From the NCBI RefSeq assembly GCF_000690055.1, contig NZ_JJNZ01000001.1, positions 1 to 64,000 on the forward strand: a stretch of DNA of 64,000 nucleotides. Direction: 5' to 3'. Below the pieces are notes generated by a model that did no database searches, was not told the origin of the DNA, and saw nothing but the letters and a program-made list of their open reading frames with translations. This stretch comes from Pseudoalteromonas fuliginea. GTDB taxonomy: Bacteria > Pseudomonadota > Gammaproteobacteria > Enterobacterales > Alteromonadaceae. Shown here in pieces: positions 32,601-38,530 of the stretch (the first letter of the stretch is position 1; each line of letters opens with the position of its first letter). The translations under genes and the position numbers were made by a program.

Positions 32601-34891
32601 GGCAAGTAAGCTTTACTGTTTTTGCTGACTCAGAAATTGAAGGCAACGAAACAATTATTGTTTCATTAGCGAATACGTTAAATCTGGGTGCGAGATCAAC
32701 GGTTAATATTACGATTGTTGAAGATAATGTAGCACCTACAATCTCTACATCGATTAAGCAAAATGAGGAAGCTAGATCGCTTGTCGCGATAGGCGAGGAG
32801 TTAGTCACTATTACTGGGGTCGCTGAGGACGTAAACCCAAGTGATAACGTAACACTAAATTGGTTATCACAAGATGATCAGTTAACTAATACCAGTACAA
32901 ATGAGGGGGAATTTGTTTTTTCAACACAATCACTTGCTCCGGGTATTTATAAAGTGTCAGTGACGGCTGAAGATGACGGTGAACCAAACTTATCGACAAC
33001 AAAAGAAATCTATGTTGAAGTAGTACAGTCTCTTGATGCCCTCGATTCGGGTGATTCTGATGGCGATCTAATACCGGATGACCAAGAAGGCTTTACCGAT
33101 ACTGATAATGACGGCATACCAGATTACCTAGATGCTATTAGTCAATGTAATGTGGTACAAGGTCAAGTCAAAGACAGTGACAAGTTTTTAGTTGAAGGCG
33201 AGCCAGGTGTCTGTGTTAGAAAGGGCGTGACTGTTGTACAAAATGTGACAGGAGGGGTTCAATTATTAGAGAGTGAATTACCAGCCGACGCTAACGCATT
33301 AAATATTGGTGGAGTATTTGACTTTATTGCGACAGGGCTTCCAAACCCTGGAGATACCTACAGTATTGTATTTCCACAAAGAAAGCCAATCTCACAAAAT
33401 TCCACTTATAGGAAGTTTAAAGAAGGCCAATGGGTTGATTTTGTATCTACAGCACAGGACCAAATATTATCTGCTGCGGGTGAACCAGGTTATTGCCCAC
33501 CACCAAGAAGTAGTGAATGGACGCAAGGCCTAGCGGAAGGCGCATGGTGTGTGCAACTACAAATTGTTGACGGTGGTCCAAATGATGATGATGGAAAAGC
33601 AAATGGCTCTATTGTAGATCCTGGCGGTGTTGCTGTTGTGCGTACAACGAATCAGTTACCACAAGCAAATCAAGATGAAGTAACGATAGGTGCAGGTGAA
33701 TCTATTACTATTGATGTGCTAGAAAATGACACAGACATAGATGGAGATGCATTAACACTGACGGGTGCGACGGTTGATTTTGGGCAAGTGAGTATTATTG
33801 ATAATCAGATACTTTATACTCCGCCTACATCATTTATCGGTATTGCGACCATTGAATACAGCATTACTGATGGACAAGGAGGAACATCTAACAATAATGC
33901 TAAGGTTAACTTGGTGGCAAATAATGCACCAACAGCAATATTTGATACAGCTAGCACCACCGATCGCGTATCAATAGAAATTGATGTACTTGGTAATGAT
34001 ACTGATATTGATATGGATGAATTATTTATTATTAGTGCAGCGGCAACTTATGGCACTGTATCAATTAATATTAATGGCACTTTACAATACATGCCAAAGG
34101 TAGGTTTTGAAGGTGTTGATACTGTCGACTATACAATTAAAGACAGTAAAGGAGCTAAATCTTCGGCACAAGTTGAAATTACCGTTAGTGCAGTAAAATC
34201 AGTTTCTATTAGTAATAAGTCATCGGGAGGAAGTATGGGAGGCGTTGGGTTGTTGCTGATTTCAATGTTGGTATTTAGCCGTCGAAAGTCATTGTTTCCA
34301 AGTTTTGCGATAATTACTACAAGTTGCTTAATAAGTGGCAGTGCACTCGCTGATGCATGGTCTTTTGAGGGAACTGTAGGTCAAGCTAAAGCTAAGCATT
34401 CTTTGGCAATAACGGACAGTGATGTTAAGACCATTTCAGTTGATGATAAAGATACTAGTTGGTCAGTGGGCGCTTACTATGAGCTAGCTCCTAATTGGGA
34501 AGTTGCAATACGGTATATTGATTTAGGGCAAGGACGTGTTGAATTAACAGCGGATACAACAACACCAAATGACCTTCATAATGACTACGCGCGTTATGCT
34601 CCAATCTTACCAAAAGGTGTTGCCACGGAAGTCGGTTATTTATTTATGCCTGCTGAATCATTTAGTACTAAGTTGTTTTTGGGGGCTTATCGCCATCAAT
34701 ATAAAATACAAAGTGATATAACCAATGGTGCAACGCTAGAGTCTAAAAAGCATACGACCAAGCTTTATGCGGGTGGTTCAGTTGGGTATTCGATTTATAA
34801 AAATACCGAATTACTACTCAAGTATAGCTACTATAAAGTGTCAAAAAACGATGTAAGTGAGCTATCTGCTGGCGTTAAAGTCCGCTTTTAA
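23684..34891 (+). CDS. Giant exported repeat protein with C-terminal outer-membrane barrel
   Basis: I choose ATG 23684 (MKHLSLNKTF): 3,735 residues, signal peptide ending GAYA. In order: a short region with four Cys (about 110-145); choice-of-anchor D domain (149-268); a cadherin-like domain; beta-helix-like repeats with ATVSSFENLTL motifs (420-1,005); one hemolysin-type calcium motif (1,066-1,092); many cadherin/tandem-95 repeats with NDAP and DEDT (1,330-2,836); Calx-beta (2,911-3,012); thrombospondin type 3 calcium motif (3,119-3,150); choice-of-anchor U domain (3,152-3,325); two more tandem-95 repeats; a GlyGly-CTERM-like segment SGGSMGGVGLLLISM..SRRK (3,514-3,536); a second signal-like stretch ending SALA (to 3,556); an OmpA-type beta-barrel of about 179 residues ending in KVRF. 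It should be a calcium-binding surface adhesin. The barrel after a sorting signal is unusual and suggests a gene fusion. Confidence 0.85.
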   Translation: MKHLSLNKTFLGVAISAVIASGAYAETVTEAVDLKQFSKKSALETEGEIVVDVESKNPFSAFSRGEKAQSHLVNSDINNTLNFLKEQGLLETNEQKVSIVTGDNTQVKSDLLIRKVFASANCTLPGGACTTVSSSSCTLRGGSVGACGSSPEIDVEESGATTVSEDFGSVAADGVATTTKTFTVKNEGTGNLTTTAVSITSGSSDFSITGGTCATNGQTLSSGMQCTILVTVQTTTVGGISGNLRISNTDANESMYNVSLSATGTSTNSAPVVDLNGTMTPGTGSFSAFSEGSGAVNIAPDASAADSDGDTITTITVALTNDQDGTSEGLNASAAAQNALGGISGASDITLQDTISITGASATVAEVTTFLQAITYNNTSATPNTTSRTVSVVINDGTENSISRTATTSVANLTAASSTAAGFSTLDGTNLNPAITFSSDNETLTISNPSHITGSVADGGTGTDTIHVPTGSDLTAFTTLTGFETLSVPSSVTLTLSEAQHEQFTTISGSGAPVFTITAGSGGDANLTANSTIATYVLNTPVSLTLVDRDQSVTGSNLADSVDISNFSYRGTLDGGDGTDTLTLANGASLAAATISNFETLNLSGGVSVTMKEAQHDAFSTISGAGTDQITISDATNGLIAANDIETYVLGSANTITLSNGSQNITGSTGNDTVNIAGLTVTGTLNANGGTDTLSMATGADTTSATVSSFENLTLATNSSVALSAAQVSTFTGTITASGAETITVSGDGNFTTLSNIETFNVGDDSTNTRTITLGSSSVNVTSASTTDANTFDVSGLTFTGTITGEASVNDTLSISNTGDITGATVSNIENLTLSSGARVSMTRSQHAGFTGTISAIGSETIDVYGDGDFSTFSDVETYNVFDDSSNSRTITIVSATQSIIDRSSNTAMTFALGGAGFSGSLTSELNAADKVSVTDGADVTSGSFFNIGTLSLASAATVAIDVNNINDFNTAITGSAGADTLKLMDGGIFNFSSTTVSGIENLAIGTNNNTTITLTDNFNTDAGVVSFSNVSGSAITAAVTLDASAFSADILTMTSSDFNGDDVLKGGSGADTLRPGAGIDTLTGNAGNDNFVGSSSQLSGDTITDLAVGDRITITGITGLSASNVRFNGTSTLEVDTNATDFNISELTLSLTNAPGNDLAFTVADSGSDSVITFVSANSAPTFSSLNGGATFIEGLSAVSIDSDMTIADAELDALNSNAGDYNNASLTIRRRGGASAEDRFGHSGLLGTLTEGNTFSYNGNNVGTVTTNSAGTLTLTFNSNATSAIVDSVAQAITYANNSDIPLNATVLDYTFNDGVVDSTGTNQASVTITSVNDAPTVSAVGANPTFTENGSQVGIFSSASINAIESGQNIEQILLTVSNVKDIGNEFLQFGTDVIRLENNASGTYSGSVNFSYVVTLSGSKATVTIVASDTAAVWQNYVPFLAYKNTSESPTEGDRVVTLTSIKDSGGTSNGGVDRSTGSFGSSTVKVVGVNDDPTDITLSATNINQSLVSLGADVGTLSTTDLDDSTHTYTLVAPSSSASGSCSSNSGNSSFQINGSVLETQAAISAGTYIVCVQADDASSSFKKSFTVTVTDNIAPTGHSVLITQDTITRDNEAALGFTLNGLESSGSFTYKVTDGSNEIIGNSRAITGASAQVTGVNVTTLNEGTLTLSVTVSDTAGNEASDVTATIVKSYNIKPVLSGTPLATIDEDSQYSFTATLTDPDTSDIHTFSITNKPSWATFDTATGLLSGTPTDQDVGTSANVSIKVSDGTEDSAAMIFDIEVKNTNDAPVGQNFVFSLDEGALFAAIPVNGVLSNATDDDLDSGDTFTAVKVTNPSSGTVTLNSDGSFSYQHDGSESTSDSFTYQVEDAAGDKSAVQTVSFTVTPVEDAPIVVADSITTDEDTPVTFSVVSNDSDAEDNMVVSSAAIVDAPTKGQASIANGIVTYTPLSNVSGTDSFTYTVKDSTGLISEKATVSITITPVNDAPIAINFNEMVDEDTPTSALSIRSNATDIEDTIPTGDISVVAQPSKGSVSVDQNDGTLIYTPTGNENGSDTFTYTIADSNGLASNTASVTVTIGAVNDRPVVVNDAVTTDEDTATSVAILANDSDVEDQGFNGANVLLENKGDGAGEYDFASVSVNLDGSLAITPKANINGVHSFTYTVTDSEGLTSVPATVTLSITAINDAPVAVDNTAQLQEEGQFEVNVLGNDSDVDIGDSLNASSVTIVTNPANGSVSVSATGAIVYTPQANFFGDDSFTYTVEDSNAAVSNIATVTMSVAPVNDKPIAVAQSQSLDEDGSILLTLVATDIDQDTLSYRIVNAPSKGTLVQQSNDSWLYTTNENINGTDSFTFVANDGEIDSDEVTVSLIINAINDAPTVAGQVLSTNEDTALTVTLSGNDIEEQSLSYRVVTESANGSTTLTGNILIYTPNSNFNGSDSVSIVANDGELDSEFARISITVDSVNDAPLISGIPAASVNEDSEYLFIPIASDTDNDTLTFSISNKPSWASFNSETGKLSGTPLNAQVGSYSNIVISVNDATVTQSLAPFNITVINTNDAPTITGTPTAQVNEEESYSFTPSAQDMDGDALTFSISNKPSWASFNSATGQLSGTPVRENAGQFTNIVIAVTDGQLEARLPAFTVTVNNTNKAPVSQSMMLDVLEDASITFAPDVSDLDDDILTLTAISQPQFGTLSKQGNVFTYSPNANYFGIDSFTYIVSDGTEQSAIATVSLNVISVNDRPVANPDVFSLDINEENTYLLDVLANDTDADEQPLSIIGASASVGSVTIENGVIAYKSQASTQGIIQISYLIEDPDKARSRTTAKLTLNKQTDDVPTIETPVDLDINAKGLFTKVDLGVPLATDNQGNRLAVSLVDSTSLFTPGSHLVYWQAFDSNGLEAIATQSINVNPLISLSKDSQVAEDQTYRFNVFLNGESPTYPVTIPYTVSGTANSADHDLTSSELVIESGVQGQVSFTVFADSEIEGNETIIVSLANTLNLGARSTVNITIVEDNVAPTISTSIKQNEEARSLVAIGEELVTITGVAEDVNPSDNVTLNWLSQDDQLTNTSTNEGEFVFSTQSLAPGIYKVSVTAEDDGEPNLSTTKEIYVEVVQSLDALDSGDSDGDLIPDDQEGFTDTDNDGIPDYLDAISQCNVVQGQVKDSDKFLVEGEPGVCVRKGVTVVQNVTGGVQLLESELPADANALNIGGVFDFIATGLPNPGDTYSIVFPQRKPISQNSTYRKFKEGQWVDFVSTAQDQILSAAGEPGYCPPPRSSEWTQGLAEGAWCVQLQIVDGGPNDDDGKANGSIVDPGGVAVVRTTNQLPQANQDEVTIGAGESITIDVLENDTDIDGDALTLTGATVDFGQVSIIDNQILYTPPTSFIGIATIEYSITDGQGGTSNNNAKVNLVANNAPTAIFDTASTTDRVSIEIDVLGNDTDIDMDELFIISAAATYGTVSININGTLQYMPKVGFEGVDTVDYTIKDSKGAKSSAQVEITVSAVKSVSISNKSSGGSMGGVGLLLISMLVFSRRKSLFPSFAIITTSCLISGSALADAWSFEGTVGQAKAKHSLAITDSDVKTISVDDKDTSWSVGAYYELAPNWEVAIRYIDLGQGRVELTADTTTPNDLHNDYARYAPILPKGVATEVGYLFMPAESFSTKLFLGAYRHQYKIQSDITNGATLESKKHTTKLYAGGSVGYSIYKNTELLLKYSYYKVSKNDVSELSAGVKVRF

Positions 34892-34904
34892 AGTCACTCT
34901 TAAT

Positions 34905-34936
34905 AAATCAGCGCGCCATTAAGGGGCGCTGATTTT
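34905..34936 (+). terminator. Terminator of the giant-protein operon
   Basis: AAATCAGCGC and GCGCTGATTT form a perfect 10-base stem around GCCATTAAGGG, ending in TTTT, 14 bases after the stop codon. It separates the surface-protein operon from efpL. Confidence 0.75.
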
Positions 34937-35038
34937 AAGTATTATTCAAAAAGTATCACTAAGTTGTTTTGTTTCTATTGAAGAATCCTGAGTTCGTGGT
35001 ATGTTTCTCGCAATCAAAAAAATAATAGGAATTCACAC

Positions 35039-35611
35039 ATGCCAAAGGCGAGTGATGTTAAAAAAGGTACTGCTATTGATTTTAATGGCCGAGTGCTAGT
35101 TGTAAAAGATATTGTGCGCTCTGTGCCGCAAGGCCGTGCTGGTGGCAGTTTATATCGAATGCGTTTATACGATGTAGTAACTGGCAGCAAAGTGGATGAA
35201 ACATTTAAAGACAGCGATATGCTAACGCTTGCTGATTTAACACGTCGCGAAGCAATGTTGTCGTATATTGATGGCGACGAGTATGTTTTCATGGATAACG
35301 AAGATTACACGCCATATAACTTAAATAAAGATGCTATTAGCGAAGAGATTCAATTTGTAAATGAAGAAACCCAAGGTGTGCATGTTATTGTCATTGACGG
35401 TGCACCAGTAGGCCTTGATTTACCATCAAGTGTTGAGCTTGTTGTTGAAGAAACCGACCCTTCAATTAAAGGGGCTTCTGCAAGCGCTCGTTCAAAACCT
35501 GCACGTATGTCTACAGGCTTAAATATTTCTGTGCCTGAGCATATTTCAACAGGTGACCGTATTCGTATAAATACTGTTGAACATAAATTCATGGGCCGTG
35601 CTGAAAAGTAA
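35039..35611 (+). CDS. yeiP: EF-P-like translation factor EfpL (YeiP)
   Basis: 190 residues with three EF-P domains: KOW-like start [22 protein letters not shown] domains with [20 protein letters not shown] and the ending [19 protein letters not shown]. The loop that in EF-P carries the modified Lys is here [15 protein letters not shown], with Arg, as expected for the YeiP/EfpL branch, which relieves ribosome stalling without that modification. The gene is single, with its own terminator. Confidence 0.95.
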   Translation: MPKASDVKKGTAIDFNGRVLVVKDIVRSVPQGRAGGSLYRMRLYDVVTGSKVDETFKDSDMLTLADLTRREAMLSYIDGDEYVFMDNEDYTPYNLNKDAISEEIQFVNEETQGVHVIVIDGAPVGLDLPSSVELVVEETDPSIKGASASARSKPARMSTGLNISVPEHISTGDRIRINTVEHKFMGRAEK

Positions 35612-35623
35612 GTTATAAACTTT

Positions 35624-35662
35624 AAAAAAGCCGAGCCTTAATTTAGATGGCTCGGCTTTTTT
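35624..35662 (+). terminator. yeiP terminator
   Basis: AAAAAAGCCGAGCC and GGCTCGGCTTTTTT pair over 14 bases with an 11-base loop, 12 bases after the stop. Confidence 0.9.
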
Positions 35663-35735
35663 GTATGTAAGAGGTTTATTGCTGTAAATTCAACCAAAAT
35701 AACGCTAGAATACACGCCTTATTTTTAGGCTATTT

Positions 35736-35922
35736 AATACCAATCCGTAATAATACTTAATCAATTTGAGTGATTAAATCTGACGTTAACAGCGTTAAAA
35801 ATTCTGATACATGACTGCATGGATGCGGGGTAATGCAGGAGTTAAATAACGAAATTTTTGCCTTGTTATCGACACGATTTTCTTACTTCAAAATAGATCA
35901 CTTAATTAAGCGAATTGGTATA
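35736..35922 (+). repeat. Dispersed repeat family 1, copy D (full length)
   Basis: About 187 bases from AATACCAATCCGTAATAATAC to TTAATTAAGCGAATTGGTAT. The ends are imperfect inverted repeats. Inner parts match copy A closely (CTAAATAACGAAATTTTTGC in A and TTAAATAACGAAATTTTTGC here). No reading frame, so any movement would need a transposase from elsewhere. Confidence 0.85.
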
Positions 35923-35932
35923 GGGTGTAGAT

Positions 35933-36127
35933 TTGTTTATTGTTTTACTAAGTTGTGTGTTTATAGCCGTGATGTATTTGGAAACGATTAAAAAAGGCAT
36001 GCCAATTAAGCGATGGCTTATTTTGGCTGGTTTACTTGGGCCGGTAGCATGGTGCTTGTTTAACTTACATTATCGCCGCGCATTGGTACGAAATGTAGGG
36101 ATCAAAGCATGTATATGGCGCCCTTAA
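35933..36127 (+). CDS. Small membrane protein, possible
   Basis: 64 codons from TTG 35933, which has AGGGTG seven bases before it. Two hydrophobic segments (FIVLLSCVFIAVMYL and RWLILAGLLGPVAWCLF) are separated by a charged ETIKKGMPIKRW loop, and the end is basic. This is a credible inner-membrane protein. It starts about ten bases after repeat copy D and ends where a second, decayed repeat-like sequence begins, so its original promoter or start may have been changed. I do not recognise a family. Confidence 0.5.
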   Translation: MFIVLLSCVFIAVMYLETIKKGMPIKRWLILAGLLGPVAWCLFNLHYRRALVRNVGIKACIWRP

Positions 36128-36202
36128 TTTATACCGTTCTGAATAAGTGTTGGGACAATTTAACGAATTAAATCACCCCATACCTAAGCAGATTGGTATT
36201 AA
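36128..36202 (+). repeat. Short sequence related to repeat family 1
   Basis: TTATACCGTTCTGAATAAGTG at the left and TAAGCAGATTGGTATT at the right resemble the two ends of family 1, with only about 40 bases between. It could be an internally deleted copy. The likeness is weaker than in the other copies. Confidence 0.4.
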
Positions 36203-36214
36203 CTGGAAGTCTGG

Positions 36215-38476
36215 TTAGCTTATTGATGCCATATTTTCAGTATCCGTTCTAATTAGACTAGGCGCAGCTTTAGTTTGTTGTTGTTTCAAAAAATCAGTAA
36301 ACTCGTCTTTAGAGAGTGGCTTAGAATAAAAGTAACCTTGTACTGTTTCACAATTCAATTTTTTTAGTATTTCAATTTGTTCAGCCTGTTCAACCCCTTC
36401 GGCAACGACATGTAAATCAAGGTTATGTGCAATCGTCACAATTGAGTCGACCATATTACGACCACGTTCATTTTTCATATCATCTATAAATGCCTTGTCT
36501 ACTTTTAACGTGTTAAGCGGAAATTGTTTTAAGTACGCCAAGGAAGAGTAACCGGTGCCAAAGTCATCCATTGCTAAGTGAATCCCTCGGGCACTTAATG
36601 AGCGCATAATCGCAATGGCTTCTTTGGGATCATCCATTACAGTACCTTCGGTAATTTCAAGCTCTAAGAAATATGAAGGTAGTTCATTTTTTTGTAAAAT
36701 AACGTCAATGCGAGATGTTAAATCGGGTAGGCTGAATTGTTTAGCTGATAAATTAACGGCGACTCGACCACTAAATAGACCGCTATCAAGCCATTGTTTA
36801 ACATCTCTGCAAGCTTTGTTTAATACCACTTCACCAATTTCAATTATTTGACCTGTTTCTTCAGCTATAGGTATAAATACACCAGGGCTAATAATGCCTT
36901 TTTTAGGGGTTATAAAGCGAACCAACGCCTCCATCCCTGTTAACTTTCCGGTGCGAATATTCATTTTTGGTTGATAGTAAACCTCAAAATGATCTTCTTT
37001 TAGGCCAAAACGCATAAGGTTTTCTATTTGCAGGCGTTTAACTGCTTGGCGGTTCATCGTGTCGTTAAAAAACAGATAACTATTACCTTTCTTTTTAGCG
37101 TGATACATGGCCGTATCTGCATTTTTCAAAAGTAGTTCTGGTGTATTACCATCTTCAGGAAAGAGTACAATGCCAACGCTTGAAGTAATCGCGAGCTCAT
37201 GACCAGCCATTTTAAAAGGTGTAGCAATAGCGGCTAAAAACTGTTTAGCCGTGCGGGTGATCACATGAATATCATTGGTATCAGACATTACTAGAGCAAA
37301 CTCATCGCCCCCTAAACGGTAAAATACATCGTTCTCTCGGGTTAGTTTATTTAAGCGCATAGCGAGCTTTGCAAGCAGGCTATCGCCTAACTGGTGTCCT
37401 AATGAGTCGTTTATCTTTTTAAAGTTATCTAAATCGAATACAAGCAGCGCATGGTGTGAATTTTGTTTAACTAACTTATGTAAATCGGTAAAAAATAAAT
37501 TTCGGTTAGGCAGGCTTGTTGTACGGTCGCGATTTGATAAATTATGCAGTTGTGATTCTGCTTTTTTACGTTCAGTTAAGTCAGAGTAAACAATCACGTA
37601 ATTTGTAATTTGGTTTTGATCATTTTTAATTTCATCAATTGAAATTTCAAATGGTAGTAAAACGCGTTCGCTATTACGTAGCTTTACCTCTCGTTGGATA
37701 TGTTCATTCTCACGTACAATTTCGATAATTGTATCAATGAAGCCTTGTTCATAACCCGGTAAGGTAAAGTCTTTTTTAAGGTATTGTTCTCGCACACCGC
37801 CAAAGAGGGTTAAAAAACTAGGGTTTATATCAACTAACTTAAAGTTTTTGTCGTAAATAGCCAGCGCATCAGTTAGCGACTCAACACATTTTGCAAAGAG
37901 ATTCAAACGCTCTTCGGTTGATTTTAACTGTGATATATCTCGTACAGTACCCGTCATTCTTAGTGGTGATAGGTTGGTATCTTTTTCTATAATTTTGCCG
38001 CGATCAAGGACCCAATGCCAACGGCCAAAGGTATCTTTAATACGATAAGTCGCTTCGAAAAAAACGGTTTTTTCTGCAAAGTGTTTTTTAAGTAAGTGTT
38101 CAACGTTTGTAATATCGAGTGGGTGAATGAGACTTTTATTTGGAGGGAAACCTATTAACGTAGTTGAGTTCATCATATATTTGTCGTTTATTCGAATAAC
38201 TTCCCCCGTTTTTATGTTCCAATCCCATAAAGTATCACCACTGCCTTCAACAGTACTTTTAAGGCGCCTTTCGGATAAACGAAGTTGTCGACGTGAGCGC
38301 TTAAGTTTGTGGATTACAAACAACAGATAAGGCAAAGCAAGCGCTATAATGGCGCTTGCTAAAATAAGGATGGTATCTGAATTGTAATTAAATGATGACT
38401 CAAAAGCATAAAGCTTAAATGAGTAAGCAAGTAATACAACTGACAAGCTTAATTTTGTTATTATTTTGATTATCAT
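36215..38476 (-). CDS. PAS-PAS-GGDEF-EAL cyclic-di-GMP enzyme
   Basis: 753 residues. An N-terminal signal-like segment and a second hydrophobic helix (ILILASAIIALALPYLLFVI) anchor it in the inner membrane. A PAS/PAC domain with GRWHWVLDRGKI (about 85-185), a second PAS (about 195-305), a GGDEF domain with intact RLGGDEFAL (near 390) and an EAL domain with intact MEALVRF (near 517), ELEITEG, and MDDFGTGYSS follow. Both active sites look complete, so it may make and break cyclic-di-GMP; most such proteins act mainly as phosphodiesterases. Cyclic-di-GMP commonly governs surface adhesins, and the giant surface protein gene lies 1.3 kb away, though nothing shows a link. Confidence 0.93.
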   Translation of the reverse strand: MIIKIITKLSLSVVLLAYSFKLYAFESSFNYNSDTILILASAIIALALPYLLFVIHKLKRSRRQLRLSERRLKSTVEGSGDTLWDWNIKTGEVIRINDKYMMNSTTLIGFPPNKSLIHPLDITNVEHLLKKHFAEKTVFFEATYRIKDTFGRWHWVLDRGKIIEKDTNLSPLRMTGTVRDISQLKSTEERLNLFAKCVESLTDALAIYDKNFKLVDINPSFLTLFGGVREQYLKKDFTLPGYEQGFIDTIIEIVRENEHIQREVKLRNSERVLLPFEISIDEIKNDQNQITNYVIVYSDLTERKKAESQLHNLSNRDRTTSLPNRNLFFTDLHKLVKQNSHHALLVFDLDNFKKINDSLGHQLGDSLLAKLAMRLNKLTRENDVFYRLGGDEFALVMSDTNDIHVITRTAKQFLAAIATPFKMAGHELAITSSVGIVLFPEDGNTPELLLKNADTAMYHAKKKGNSYLFFNDTMNRQAVKRLQIENLMRFGLKEDHFEVYYQPKMNIRTGKLTGMEALVRFITPKKGIISPGVFIPIAEETGQIIEIGEVVLNKACRDVKQWLDSGLFSGRVAVNLSAKQFSLPDLTSRIDVILQKNELPSYFLELEITEGTVMDDPKEAIAIMRSLSARGIHLAMDDFGTGYSSLAYLKQFPLNTLKVDKAFIDDMKNERGRNMVDSIVTIAHNLDLHVVAEGVEQAEQIEILKKLNCETVQGYFYSKPLSKDEFTDFLKQQQTKAAPSLIRTDTENMASIS

Positions 38477-38530
38477 TTTTTTATTACTTCAAATTTACAA
38501 ATGATAATCTAAAACAAGCTAAACCAAGAG

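Noticed and set aside
23752-32808. Many open minus-strand frames across the giant gene
   Set aside because: They arise from the Thr/Ser/Asp/Val-rich repeated coding sequence on the plus strand. They have no ribosome sites, strange composition and no family likeness.
34200-34360. Frameshift or sequencing error joining two genes at the giant protein's end
   Set aside because: The frame is continuous without slippery run or stop remnant between the sorting-like tail and the barrel; the fusion is real in this sequence, though an old gene fusion is possible.
36215-38476. Cyclic-di-GMP enzyme as the dedicated regulator of the giant adhesin
   Set aside because: The genes are separated by efpL and repeats and point in different directions; no adhesin-retention (LapA-type) N-terminal domain or LapG/LapD partner was seen.
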